From Hydrogenophilales bacterium 16-64-40 (GTDB lineage Bacteria > Pseudomonadota > Gammaproteobacteria > Burkholderiales > Thiobacillaceae): a stretch of 64,000 bases of DNA. Position numbers and translations under genes: made by a program. The notes below the pieces were generated by a model. The model ran no database searches. It had not been told where the DNA came from and worked only from the letters and a program-made list of their open reading frames with translations. The stretch lies in NCBI GenBank assembly GCA_002256995.1, contig NCGX01000022.1, positions 1 through 64,000 of the forward strand, read 5' to 3'. This document shows, piece by piece, positions 12,854 through 21,243 of this stretch; positions within the stretch are counted from its first letter, which is position 1; each line of letters begins with the position of its first letter.

Positions 12854-13461
12854 AGCGCGCCGGCCTCGACCAGGAATTCGGCCAGCCGCTCGGCAACCAC
12901 GCGGTAGCCGGCGGCGTTGGCGTGGATGGGATCGGACTTGAGGCGGTGGTCCTTCAGCACGTCGTTGAAGACGTCGGCTTCCAACGGCAGCCCCATGTCT
13001 TCGGCGATGCGTGCGTAAAAATCCGGCGCGCCGCCGAACAGCTTCGGTTGCGGCACCGCGATCAGCGCCACCTCGGCGCCGCTGGCGCGGATGGTCTGTA
13101 TCAAGAGGCGCAGGTTGTTCTCGGTGGTGGCAGCGGGGTGTTTTCTCAGCATGTCGTTGCCGCCAAGGCACAGCAGCACCAGCCGCGGCCGGTGCTCGGC
13201 CAGCACCTCGGGCAGTCGCGCGAGGCCGGTGGTCGTGGTGTCGCCGGGCACGCCGGCATTGATCACCTCGCGGCCGGTCAGCGCTGCCAGCACCGCCGGG
13301 TAGGCGGTGTCGCTGGTGGCACCGGTGCCGTGGGTGAGGCTGTCGCCGAAGGCGACGATGACGTCGTGCGGATTGAGTTTGGGCAGCGTCGGCGCACGCT
13401 CGCAGGCGGCGAGCAGGAGAATGGCAACGAGCGCAAATAAAAAGCGCTGCGCTGCCGGCAT
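12850..13461 (-). CDS. GDSL/SGNH-family esterase lipoprotein (TesA-like)
   Basis: A 203-residue secreted hydrolase. Residues 1-20 are a lipoprotein signal with lipobox LLAAC. The SGNH blocks are complete: FGDSLTHGTGA (nucleophile Ser), NAGVPGDTTTTG (Gly), LGGNDMLR (Asn) and DPIHANAAGY (Asp-His). It resembles TesA/arylesterase enzymes of Gram-negatives. It starts directly after the pmbA stop with no gap and overlaps dctQ, so the four genes make one operon. Confidence 0.92.
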   Translation of the reverse strand: MPAAQRFLFALVAILLLAACERAPTLPKLNPHDVIVAFGDSLTHGTGATSDTAYPAVLAALTGREVINAGVPGDTTTTGLARLPEVLAEHRPRLVLLCLGGNDMLRKHPAATTENNLRLLIQTIRASGAEVALIAVPQPKLFGGAPDFYARIAEDMGLPLEADVFNDVLKDHRLKSDPIHANAAGYRVVAERLAEFLVEAGAL

Positions 13462-14802
13462 TTAGTTGCCCGCCACCGTCATCTTGTCGATCAGGATGGA
13501 GCCGACCTGCTTGGAGCCGCGCCGTTCGATGTCGCGGCCGATGGCGACGATGCCCTTGAACATGTCGGCCAGGTTGCCGGCGATGGTGACTTCCTCGACC
13601 GGGTACTGGATTTCGCCGTTTTCCACCCAGAAGCCGGCGGCGCCGCGCGAGTAGTCGCCGGTGACCATGTTGGCGCCTTGGCCGAGCAGTTCGGTGACCA
13701 GGAGACCGGTACCCATCTGCTTCAGCAGGCCGTCGAGATCGTGTTCGCCGGGGGTGACGATGAGGTTGTGGCTGCCGCCGGCATTGCCGGTCGTCGTCAT
13801 GCCGAGCTTTTTCGCCGAGTAGGTCGACAGGAAATAGCCTTGCAATACGCCGTCCTTGACGATGTCGCGTTCGAGGCAGGCGACGCCTTCGCTGTCGAAC
13901 GGCGCGCTGCCGAGGCCGCCCGGAATGAAGGGCTGCTCGCGGATGGTCACCAGCGGGGCGAACACCTGCTGGCCGAGGCTGTCGAGCAGGAACGACGACT
14001 TGCGATAGAGACTGCCGCCGGAGACTGCGGCGACGAAGTTGCCGATCAGACCGGTGGCGATCTGCGCCTCGAAAACCACCGGGCAGGTGCGGGTGTCGAG
14101 TTTGCGGCCGTTGAGCCGGCGCACCGTGCGGGTGCCGGCGATGCGGCCAACGGACTCGGGGGATTCCAGATCGGCGGCGTTGCGCGCGCTGGTGTACCAG
14201 TAGTCGCGCTGCATCGCCCCCTTTTCCTCGCCGATCACCGCGACCGACATGCCGTGGCGCGAGCCGGCGTAGCCGTTGCAGAAGCCGAGGCTGTTGGCAA
14301 AGATGAACTGCGAGGTGTGCAGGCTGACGCCGGCGCCTTCGGAGTTGGTTAACCGCTTGTCCACCGCCAGCGCCGCCGCTTCGCAAGCGCGCGCACGTTC
14401 GGCGGCTTCTTCGACGGAAAGCGGCCACGGGTGGTAGAGGTCGAGGTCGGGCACGTCCTTCGCCAGCCGGTCGGCGTCGGGCAGGCCGGCAGCATCGTCC
14501 TCGGCGGTGTAGCGGGCAATCGTCAGCGCCTTTTCCACCGCGCTCTTCAGCGCGGCTTCCGACAAATCCGAGGTCGAGGCATGGCCGCGCCGCTGGCCGA
14601 TGTAGACGGTGACGCCGGCGCCCTTGTCCTTGTTGTATTCGATGGTCTCGATTTCACCCTGGCGCACGCTGACGTTCTGGCCGACGCCCTCGGAAATCTC
14701 GGTGTCGGCGGCGGTGGCGCCCTGCCGGGCAGCGTGCTCGATGACGATCCGGGAGAGGGCGATGAGCTGGTCGCGGGTATAGCTGAATTGGGAGCGGGAC
14801 AT
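13462..14802 (-). CDS. pmbA: Metalloprotease PmbA/TldE
   Basis: PmbA (TldE) forms a complex with TldD that degrades or matures small peptides, including microcins and CcdA. The 446-residue protein has SEGVGQNVSVRQGEIETIEYN, GYAGSRHGMSVAVIG, FEAQIATGLIGNFVAAVSGG and GFWVENGEIQYPVEEVTIAGN, all typical of PmbA. The catalytic metal site lies in TldD, which is not in this window. It is the first gene of the pmbA-GDSL-dctQ-dctM run and diverges from yjgA. Confidence 0.96.
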   Translation of the reverse strand: MSRSQFSYTRDQLIALSRIVIEHAARQGATAADTEISEGVGQNVSVRQGEIETIEYNKDKGAGVTVYIGQRRGHASTSDLSEAALKSAVEKALTIARYTAEDDAAGLPDADRLAKDVPDLDLYHPWPLSVEEAAERARACEAAALAVDKRLTNSEGAGVSLHTSQFIFANSLGFCNGYAGSRHGMSVAVIGEEKGAMQRDYWYTSARNAADLESPESVGRIAGTRTVRRLNGRKLDTRTCPVVFEAQIATGLIGNFVAAVSGGSLYRKSSFLLDSLGQQVFAPLVTIREQPFIPGGLGSAPFDSEGVACLERDIVKDGVLQGYFLSTYSAKKLGMTTTGNAGGSHNLIVTPGEHDLDGLLKQMGTGLLVTELLGQGANMVTGDYSRGAAGFWVENGEIQYPVEEVTIAGNLADMFKGIVAIGRDIERRGSKQVGSILIDKMTVAGN

Positions 14803-14873
14803 ATCGGCTTACAAAAGGAAAGTGGGGCGCAATGGGATTCGAATCGGCACGTTTTGAATGGGCAGAAACTACA

Positions 14874-15440
14874 ATGTCGATAATAACAGCAACCGAAAGC
14901 CCTGCCGTGCGACTGATCGACCCCGATGCCGAGTTGGAATTTGACCCTGATGACGTCTATGACGGCCCCAGCAGGAGCCAGAAAAAGCGCGAGGTCGAGG
15001 CCCTGCAGGACCTGGGCACGCTGCTGGTCAAACTGCCCGACGCGCAATTCAAGCGCATCGAGCTGCCGGACGATCTGCGCGCAGCGGTGGCCGCCTGCCG
15101 CAAAATTACCCAGAACAGCGCGCTGCGCCGGCAAAAGCAATACATCGGCAAGCTGATGCGCGGCATCGACCCGGCGCCGATCCAGGCGCAGCTCGACGCC
15201 TTCAACGGCGTGTCGGCGGCGGAGACCGCCAGGCTGCACCAGGCCGAGAAATGGCGCGACAAGCTCATCGCCGACAACGAGGCACTGACGCTTTTCCTCA
15301 ACAAATATCCCGACACCGACGCCACCCATTTGCGGCAAGTCATCCGCAATGCCCGCGACGAGGCGGCGCGTAACAAGTCGCCGAAAGCCTTCCGCGAGAT
15401 ATTCCGGGTGATCCGCGAGGCGATGCAGAAAGCGGATTGA
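14874..15440 (+). CDS. yjgA: Ribosome-associated protein YjgA (DUF615/DarP)
   Basis: A 188-residue cytoplasmic protein associated with late 50S ribosome assembly in E. coli. Family motifs are GPSRSQKKREVEALQDLG near the N-terminus, ALRRQKQYIGKLMR in the middle and FLNKYPDTDATHLRQVIRNA near the C-terminus. The usual neighbour arrangement, divergent from pmbA, is kept. An in-frame ATG at 14832 would add 14 non-conserved residues, so the start at 14874 is preferred. Confidence 0.93.
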   Translation: MSIITATESPAVRLIDPDAELEFDPDDVYDGPSRSQKKREVEALQDLGTLLVKLPDAQFKRIELPDDLRAAVAACRKITQNSALRRQKQYIGKLMRGIDPAPIQAQLDAFNGVSAAETARLHQAEKWRDKLIADNEALTLFLNKYPDTDATHLRQVIRNARDEAARNKSPKAFREIFRVIREAMQKAD

Positions 15441-15456
15441 GCCGGGCAGGCTGCGA

Positions 15457-16257
15457 ATGACATTCCGCCGCGTTCGCATCCTGATCCTGCTGGGGATCCT
15501 GGCCGCGGTCATCAGCCTGACTTGGCTGGAACAGTCGCTGGTGCGCAGCTGGCGCGGTCCGCTGGAGGTGGTGGTGATCCCGATCAACGGCGACGGCTCG
15601 CAGCAGGCGGCCGAGACGATACGCGCCCTGCAGGAAAGCGATTTCGACGACATCAATGCCTTCCTCGAACGCGAGACGGCGCGTTACGGCGCCAAGCTGT
15701 CGCCCGCCATGCGGGTGACGCTGCAGCCGGAATTGCAGGCGCGGCCACCGGCGCCGCCGCGCGACGGCAGCGTGCTGAAAACCATTTTCTGGAGCCTGAA
15801 GCTGCGCGGGTGGGTATATCGGCAGTCAGACGAATGGCTGCCGCAGCTCGGCACGATCAAGCTGTTCCTGCTGTACCACGCGCCGCAGGACGGCATGGCG
15901 CTGGCGCATTCGCTGGGGCTGCAGAAAGGTCTGATCGGCGTGGTGCACGTGTTCGCCGATCCCCGGCAGGCGCATCAGAACAATGTCGTCATCGCGCACG
16001 AGCTGCTGCATACCCTGGGGGCGTCCGACAAATATGCGGCGGGGGGCTGGCCGGTCTTCCCGCACGGCTATGCGGAGCCCGACCTGCCGCAGTCGATGCC
16101 GCGCCAGCAGGCGGAAATCATGGGTGGCCGCTATGTCAACGCGGCCGGGCGCCTGGTGATGCCGGCCAGCCTGGCGCAGTGCGTCATCGGTTCGATGACC
16201 GCGCATGAAATCAATTTCGACGAAGGCTTCAGGCGCCGTTTCGCAGCGTCAGACTGA
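15457..16257 (+). CDS. Membrane-anchored putative zinc metallopeptidase-like protein, unknown
   Basis: A 266-residue protein with one N-terminal membrane helix (about residues 8-24) and a periplasmic domain. The only firm motif is HELLH at residues 181-185 in NNVVIAHELLHTLGASDKY, an HExxH zinc site placed in a hydrophobic helix as in metzincin-like proteases. No further family is recognised. It is 16 nt after yjgA and its 3' end overlaps the convergent EI24 gene by 9 nt. Confidence 0.7.
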   Translation: MTFRRVRILILLGILAAVISLTWLEQSLVRSWRGPLEVVVIPINGDGSQQAAETIRALQESDFDDINAFLERETARYGAKLSPAMRVTLQPELQARPPAPPRDGSVLKTIFWSLKLRGWVYRQSDEWLPQLGTIKLFLLYHAPQDGMALAHSLGLQKGLIGVVHVFADPRQAHQNNVVIAHELLHTLGASDKYAAGGWPVFPHGYAEPDLPQSMPRQQAEIMGGRYVNAAGRLVMPASLAQCVIGSMTAHEINFDEGFRRRFAASD

Positions 16258-16968
16258 ACCCTGGCGCCGTCGCTGCTCGAGGCGTGCCAGACCATAGTGA
16301 ATGAAAGCCAGCGCAGCGAACACCGGGCCCAGCAGGTTGAGCAGCGGCACAAACTGCACCAGTCCGGTCAGCAGGCCCAATCCCCACCAGCCGCCGCGTT
16401 CCTGCCTGAACAGCGTCGCCATTTCCGCTGCGCTGGCGTGCTCGGCGATGGCGTCGTAGCGGAACAGGCGCTGGTTCAGATAGGCGGCGGCCACGAAGGG
16501 CACGATCACCCCGACGCCGATCAGCCACAGCGGCAGCGTCACCAGCCACAAGGCGATGAACAGCACGACGGCGACGACGGCGCTCCAGACGCTGCCGACG
16601 AAGCTGCCGCCATTCCTGCGTTCGAGTTGCGGATAGTCGCGCTCGGCCACCACGCGGATCAGCGCGGGCATGCCGAACAGCGCGGTGATGACGAGCGCGG
16701 TCAGATAGACCAGCGGGACGAACAGCAAAAAGTGCAGCAGGGCCTGCAGGGTGTGGGCGATCCACACGGGTTCGAGATCGGCCAGCCAGGTCTGGACGCC
16801 GATGACATCGAGTCCCTGCACCATCCAGCCGGAAAAAGTGCTCCAGAACGTCACCCCCAGCATCAGCCAGATCAGCAGAGCGGCCCCCATCGGCCACACC
16901 ACCACCCACAGCACGCGCAGCTTGAACAGATCGCGCAGGGCGCGGCCGAGGGCGTCGAGCAGAGTCAT
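16249..16968 (-). CDS. EI24 domain-containing membrane protein (CysZ-like)
   Basis: A 239-residue inner-membrane protein with four or more hydrophobic segments (WVVVWPMGAALLIWLMLGV, LLHFLLFVPLVYLTALVI, VVAVVLFIALWLVTLPLWLI). The C-terminal FVPLLNLLGPVFAALAFIHYGLARLE matches the EI24/CysZ superfamily. CysZ members import sulfate, but this branch is not characterised. The ATG overlaps the mogA stop by 4 nt, so the two are coupled. Confidence 0.82.
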   Translation of the reverse strand: MTLLDALGRALRDLFKLRVLWVVVWPMGAALLIWLMLGVTFWSTFSGWMVQGLDVIGVQTWLADLEPVWIAHTLQALLHFLLFVPLVYLTALVITALFGMPALIRVVAERDYPQLERRNGGSFVGSVWSAVVAVVLFIALWLVTLPLWLIGVGVIVPFVAAAYLNQRLFRYDAIAEHASAAEMATLFRQERGGWWGLGLLTGLVQFVPLLNLLGPVFAALAFIHYGLARLEQRRRQGSV

Positions 16969-17519
16969 GGGGCCGGCCGCAATGCGGATTTGGGACGAAA
17001 CACCGCGATCGTGTCCGGCCGCACTTCGAGATACGGCCCGCCGATGAGGTCGATGCAGTAGGGCACGGCGGCGAAGATGCCGTCGAGCGTTTCCTTGATC
17101 GCCTTGGGCTGTCCCGGCAGGTTGAGGATCAGGCTGCCGCCGCGGGTGACGCCGACCTGGCGCGACAGGATCGCGGTCGGCACATATTTCAGCGACACCG
17201 CACGCATCTGCTCGCCGAAGCCGGGCAGCACTTTGTGCGCCACCGCCAGCGTCGCCTCGGGAGTGACGTCGCGCGGCGCCGGGCCGGTGCCGCCGGTGGT
17301 AAGGATGAGCGCGCACTGCTCGACGTCGGCCAGCTCGATCAGCGCCGCTTCGATTTGTGCCTGCTCGTCGGGGATCAGCCGGGTGACGAAAGTCGCGGGG
17401 TTCGCCAGCACGTCGCCGAACCAGGCTTCGAGCGCGGGCAGGCCGCGGTCTTCGTAGACGCCCTGGCTGGCACGGTCGCTGATGGAAACCAGGCCGATAC
17501 GAACGGAATCGTGGGTCAT
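16965..17519 (-). CDS. mogA: Molybdopterin adenylyltransferase MogA
   Basis: MogA adenylylates molybdopterin before molybdenum insertion. The 184-residue protein shows RIGLVSISDRASQGVYEDRG, the nucleotide-binding TTGGTGPAPRDVTPEAT, and the SLILNLPGQPKAIKETLDGI block. Length and motifs fit MogA rather than MoaB. It heads a two-gene minus-strand unit with the EI24 membrane gene and diverges from the thioredoxin gene at 17589. Confidence 0.95.
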   Translation of the reverse strand: MTHDSVRIGLVSISDRASQGVYEDRGLPALEAWFGDVLANPATFVTRLIPDEQAQIEAALIELADVEQCALILTTGGTGPAPRDVTPEATLAVAHKVLPGFGEQMRAVSLKYVPTAILSRQVGVTRGGSLILNLPGQPKAIKETLDGIFAAVPYCIDLIGGPYLEVRPDTIAVFRPKSALRPAP

Positions 17520-17588
17520 GGGTCGAAAATACGGGTTGCAGGAATGACCGAATTTATCAGAATGGGTCATCGGACTAAGGAGAAAACA

Positions 17589-18080
17589 ATGAAGCTCATC
17601 AAAATAATGCTGGCGGCAAGCTGCCTGTGGGCGGGAACCGTGCTGGCCGATCCACCCAAGGGCTATCCCTTTGTCAATTTCGACGCCGGCCTCAAGGCGG
17701 CCAAGGCGAGCGGCAAGCCGATCTTCGTGTACTTCGGACGCTACGGCTGCGCGTGGTGCGACCACACCAACAAGCAGACTTTCTCCGACGCCGGGCTGAA
17801 GAAACTCTACAGCGATCACTACGCGCTGGTGTATGTCGATGCCGAATCCGGCAAGCGGCTGACGCTGCCTTCCGGCGAGCGCATCACTGAGGCCGAACTG
17901 GGCGCGCGCCTGCAGGCTTTCGCCACGCCGCTGTTCGTCTATATGACGCCGCAGGGCGAGAAGATTTTCCAGGCGCCCGGCTTCAAGACGGTGAAGGATT
18001 TCCAGGATTACGACCGCTACGTGCGCGGCGGGCATTACAAGCAGAAGACCCTGCTCGAGTTCCTCGGTGAGAAGTCGTGA
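17589..18080 (+). CDS. Exported thioredoxin-fold protein (SoxW/DUF255-like)
   Basis: A 163-residue periplasmic protein with a signal peptide ending about ADPP. The redox motif is CAWC in FVYFGRYGCAWCDHTNKQTF, followed by VDAESGKRLTLPSGERITEAEL and the cis-Pro region ATPLFVYMTPQGEKIF. This is the fold of SoxW-like thioredoxins that reduce periplasmic partners. AAGGAG precedes the ATG. The stop overlaps the GTG of the next gene, so the pair is coupled. Confidence 0.85.
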   Translation: MKLIKIMLAASCLWAGTVLADPPKGYPFVNFDAGLKAAKASGKPIFVYFGRYGCAWCDHTNKQTFSDAGLKKLYSDHYALVYVDAESGKRLTLPSGERITEAELGARLQAFATPLFVYMTPQGEKIFQAPGFKTVKDFQDYDRYVRGGHYKQKTLLEFLGEKS

Positions 18081-19255
18081 GGGCGGCCGCGCTGTTGCTG
18101 GCGGTGCTGGCGTGGCCGGCGCATGCCGCGTGGACGTGGGACGAGGCGCTCACCGTCAATTCGGTTCAGGGCGCGGCGATTTTCCCGCATATCGAATCGG
18201 CCAACCGCCAGGGCGTCGGGGTGTCGGGCGACACCGTGGGCGTGGTGTGGGAAGACAATCGCGACGGCAGCCCGCAGTGCTATCTGGCGACCAAGCCCGC
18301 CGCGGCGGCGGCGTTCCAGCCGGAGGTCAAACTGAGCACGGGTGAATGCTACGAGCCCGTGGTGGTGGCGCTCGACGCCGGCCGTTTTGTGGCAGCCTGG
18401 GAGGAAGCCGGCAAAGTGCATGCGCAGGTGCTGCCCGGCGGCCAAAGGCTGCAGCTTTCGAACACCGAGGCGGCGCAGGTGACGCTGGCTCTGCGCGGCG
18501 ATGCGCTCTATGCGGCGTGGGCCGAGCAGGCCGGACGCTTCCGCCGCATCGTCGTTGCAAGGCTGGCGCTGACAGGCGACACGCTCTCCGTGACATCGGC
18601 GCAGCCGGTCGAAGCGGCGATGCCGGCCGACGAACAGGGCTGGCCCGCGCTGGCGGTGGCCGGCGACGGCAGCGTGACGGTGGCGTGGGAAGACCGCCGT
18701 CATCGCCACACCGTGCCGATGACGAGCCACAGCCGCGATGGCAAAAGCTTTGCGCCGCCGGCCCGACTGACCGACCACAAGAGCGGCCGCGTCGACGGGC
18801 TCGGTGCCGGCACCGGCGCGATGCGCCCGACGCTCACGGCCTGGGGCGAACAGGGCATCGCAGCGGTGTGGCTCGACAAGCGCGACTTCCTCTCCGGCTA
18901 CGACGTCTTTGCCGCGCTCGATACGGGAACCCGCCGCTTCGGCAAGAACATCCGGGTGCAGGACAACTTCGGCGACAACATGGCGCAATGGCATGCGCTG
19001 GTCGTCGGCGATGCCAGCGGCAAGCTGGTGGCTTTGTGGGACGATGCCCGTGACGGCACGCCGGACGTGTGGCTGTCCGAATGGGCGGGTGAGGCGTTCG
19101 GTGATGATCTGGCGGTGCCGGCGGCGGCTGGGCCGGGCTGGCAATCCGATCCGGTGGCGACGCTGGATGCGGCCGGCGCGCTGCATGTGGTGTGGCTGGA
19201 CCGCGACGAAGCAGCCGGCACGCGCATCCGCTATGCGCGCGCCGCGCGCAAGTGA
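18077..19255 (+). CDS. Exported beta-propeller-like protein, unknown
   Basis: A 392-residue protein with a signal peptide (cleavage near residue 17) and a GTG start overlapping the thioredoxin stop. It is made of repeating blade-like units that end in Trp-containing motifs: VGVVWEDNRDG, FVAAWEEAGKV, VTVAWEDRRHR, IAAVWLDKRDF, LVALWDDARDG, LHVVWLDRDEA. This spacing suggests a six-bladed propeller related to sialidase/BNR repeats. No catalytic set is recognised. Coupling to a thioredoxin suggests that the partner or this protein has periplasmic thiols. Confidence 0.72.
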   Translation: MRAAALLLAVLAWPAHAAWTWDEALTVNSVQGAAIFPHIESANRQGVGVSGDTVGVVWEDNRDGSPQCYLATKPAAAAAFQPEVKLSTGECYEPVVVALDAGRFVAAWEEAGKVHAQVLPGGQRLQLSNTEAAQVTLALRGDALYAAWAEQAGRFRRIVVARLALTGDTLSVTSAQPVEAAMPADEQGWPALAVAGDGSVTVAWEDRRHRHTVPMTSHSRDGKSFAPPARLTDHKSGRVDGLGAGTGAMRPTLTAWGEQGIAAVWLDKRDFLSGYDVFAALDTGTRRFGKNIRVQDNFGDNMAQWHALVVGDASGKLVALWDDARDGTPDVWLSEWAGEAFGDDLAVPAAAGPGWQSDPVATLDAAGALHVVWLDRDEAAGTRIRYARAARK

Positions 19256-19262
19256 TGACCGC

Positions 19263-20240
19263 CTAGATCCAGCCGCGCCGCCTCAGGCGCCGGTACAGCA
19301 CGACAACCGCCGTGCCGGTCACCAGCAGCAGCGCCGGGTAGGCCCACGGCCATGTCAGTTCCGGCATGACTTTGAAGTTCATGCCGTACAGGCTGAACAC
19401 CACGGTGGGCAAGGCCAGCAGCGCGCCCCAGCCGGCCAGCTTCTGCACCGATTCGTTCTGCTTCAGCGACAGCGAGGCGAGGTGGAATTGCATGGCGTCC
19501 GAGGTCGCCATGCGCAGGCGGTCGATGGTGGCCGACACCCGCACCGCGTGGTCGTGGATGTCGCGGTAGTAGGCCTTGAGTTCCTTGGTGGACAACTCCG
19601 GGTGCAGGCGGATCAGGTTCTGGGTGATTTCCTGCATCGGCTCGGCGGCGTCGCGCAGCGCGGTCAGGTCGCGCTTCATGGCGTAGAGCCGTTCCAGCAT
19701 GTCGCGCCCAGGCTTTGCGCTGCTGATCAATTGGCTTTCCAGTGACTGGAAGCGGTCCTGCATGCTTTCGATTACCGGCCTGAACTGGTCGACGATGAGG
19801 TCGAGCACCAGGTACAGCGCATAGGGCGTTGCCGCCCTGATGCCATTGGGGAGGCGCTGTAGGCGGTCGCTCACCCGCTGGTAGCCGGTGCCGCTGTCGT
19901 GGCGGATGGCGACGACATAATTGCTGCCGACGAACACGTGCGTTTCGCCCATCTCCATGCGCGAATCGCACAACTGCACCGTGCGCGTGGCAATGAACAT
20001 GTGCCCTTCGTACTCCTCGAGTTTGGAACGCTGGTGGGTGGAAATCGCATCCTCCAGCGCCAGCGCATGCAGCCCGAGTTCGTCGCCCAGGCGGGTGATG
20101 GTCTGGCTGTCGGGCGATTTCAGTTCGACCCAGAGGAAACGGTCCGGCTGGCCGACATGGTCGCTGATGTCGGCCAGCGCGATGGCCTGGGCGTTGGAAT
20201 CGTGGAAGAGCAGGCAGTCGATGGTGGGCTCCGGCAGCAA
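19263..20240 (-). CDS. corA: CorA-family divalent metal transporter
   Basis: CorA forms pentameric Mg2+/Co2+ channels in the inner membrane. The 325-residue protein has a large acidic N-terminal cytoplasmic domain, a long helix (KPGRDMLERLYAMKRDLTAL) and two C-terminal membrane segments. The signature YGMNF is present after LALPTVVFSL, and the C-terminal basic cluster RRLRRRG is typical. Selectivity (Mg, Co, Ni or Zn efflux as in ZntB) cannot be read directly. It diverges from the PhnD-like gene. Confidence 0.93.
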   Translation of the reverse strand: MLPEPTIDCLLFHDSNAQAIALADISDHVGQPDRFLWVELKSPDSQTITRLGDELGLHALALEDAISTHQRSKLEEYEGHMFIATRTVQLCDSRMEMGETHVFVGSNYVVAIRHDSGTGYQRVSDRLQRLPNGIRAATPYALYLVLDLIVDQFRPVIESMQDRFQSLESQLISSAKPGRDMLERLYAMKRDLTALRDAAEPMQEITQNLIRLHPELSTKELKAYYRDIHDHAVRVSATIDRLRMATSDAMQFHLASLSLKQNESVQKLAGWGALLALPTVVFSLYGMNFKVMPELTWPWAYPALLLVTGTAVVVLYRRLRRRGWI

Positions 20241-20406
20241 TGAATTCGTCTGGCGATTTTAGTCGATGCCTTCAATATGGCGCGCTTTTGTCCGTTATTG
20301 CAGCGTGGCGGCCAAACCGCCCCTCTGGATTGATGGAATGACGAGGCCGCACCGTACACTCGCCGCACCATAAATTGCAGTTCAATCAAAGATCATGGGA
20401 GACAAG

Positions 20407-21243
20407 ATGAGGGCAATATGGATGTGCCTGGCCTTGATGCTGGGCACCGCGAGTCAGGCCGCGCCGCCCGTCCCCTACGCCTTTGGCGTGCTCAATCACC
20501 GCAGCCTGCAGGCGACCGCCGCCTACTGGAATCCCATCCTGAATTATGTGTCGGCGCGTTCCGGGGTGCCGCTGGAACTGCATATCGGGCGCACCGCCAA
20601 CGAAACCACCGATCGCGTGGTGGCCGGGCAACTGGATTTTGCCTACACCAACCACCTGTTTACGCCGAAGCGCGATCGCTTGGGCTGGCGCGTGCTGGCG
20701 CGGCAGGACACGCAGGGCATCCGCGGCCAGCTGGTGGTGCTCGACACCTCGCCGGTCAGGACGCTGCAGGATCTGGCCGGAACGTCCGTGGTCTTTGCTA
20801 ATCCGTACGGTTTCACCGGTTATTACGTGCCGATGGATGCGTTGCTGCGCGCCGGCGTCAAGGTCGCGCCGCTGTTTGCCGGCAACCAGGAGGCGGCCAT
20901 GGGGCAGCTCATGTCGGGCCAGGTGGCAGCGGCTGGGGTGAACCATCAGGTGATGATCGATTTCGCCCAGCGCCGTACGTTGAAGTACCGCGTGCTGGCC
21001 GAGTCGGAGCCGTATTTCGACCTCGCCGTGATGGCCTCGCCGCGGGTCAGCGCGGGCGACGGCGAAAAGATCCGTCAGGCTTTTGCCGGCATGACGCACG
21101 ACCCGGAGGGGCAGCGCGTGTTGCAGCTCGCGGCGCGGTCGCTCGGCCTGCCCGGCGCGCGCGGTTTTGTCGCGGCGGACGACCGCGCATACAACAACTA
21201 CCGGAATTTTTTCAAGCACACCCAGGTGCCCGTGAATGAGTGA
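20407..21243 (+). CDS. PhnD-like periplasmic substrate-binding protein
   Basis: A 278-residue exported binding protein of the PhnD/phosphate-phosphonate type: signal peptide, YAFGVLNHRSLQATAAYWNP, then VVFANPYGFTGYYVPMDALL and the late conserved region. GGGAG lies 5 nt before the ATG at 20407; the ATG at 20395 overlaps that ribosome site. There is no ABC transporter nearby; instead the stop overlaps the start of a membrane GGDEF-EAL gene by 8 nt. It is therefore more likely a ligand sensor that controls c-di-GMP turnover than an uptake protein. Confidence 0.87.
   Translation: MRAIWMCLALMLGTASQAAPPVPYAFGVLNHRSLQATAAYWNPILNYVSARSGVPLELHIGRTANETTDRVVAGQLDFAYTNHLFTPKRDRLGWRVLARQDTQGIRGQLVVLDTSPVRTLQDLAGTSVVFANPYGFTGYYVPMDALLRAGVKVAPLFAGNQEAAMGQLMSGQVAAAGVNHQVMIDFAQRRTLKYRVLAESEPYFDLAVMASPRVSAGDGEKIRQAFAGMTHDPEGQRVLQLAARSLGLPGARGFVAADDRAYNNYRNFFKHTQVPVNE

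Noticed and set aside
14830-14850. tRNA T-loop-like string (GATTCGAATC) before yjgA
   Set aside because: No acceptor, D or anticodon stems can be built around it.
20241-20406. Sigma-70 promoter (TTGATG ... TACACT) before the PhnD-like gene
   Set aside because: Spacing is about 19 nt and both boxes are weak.
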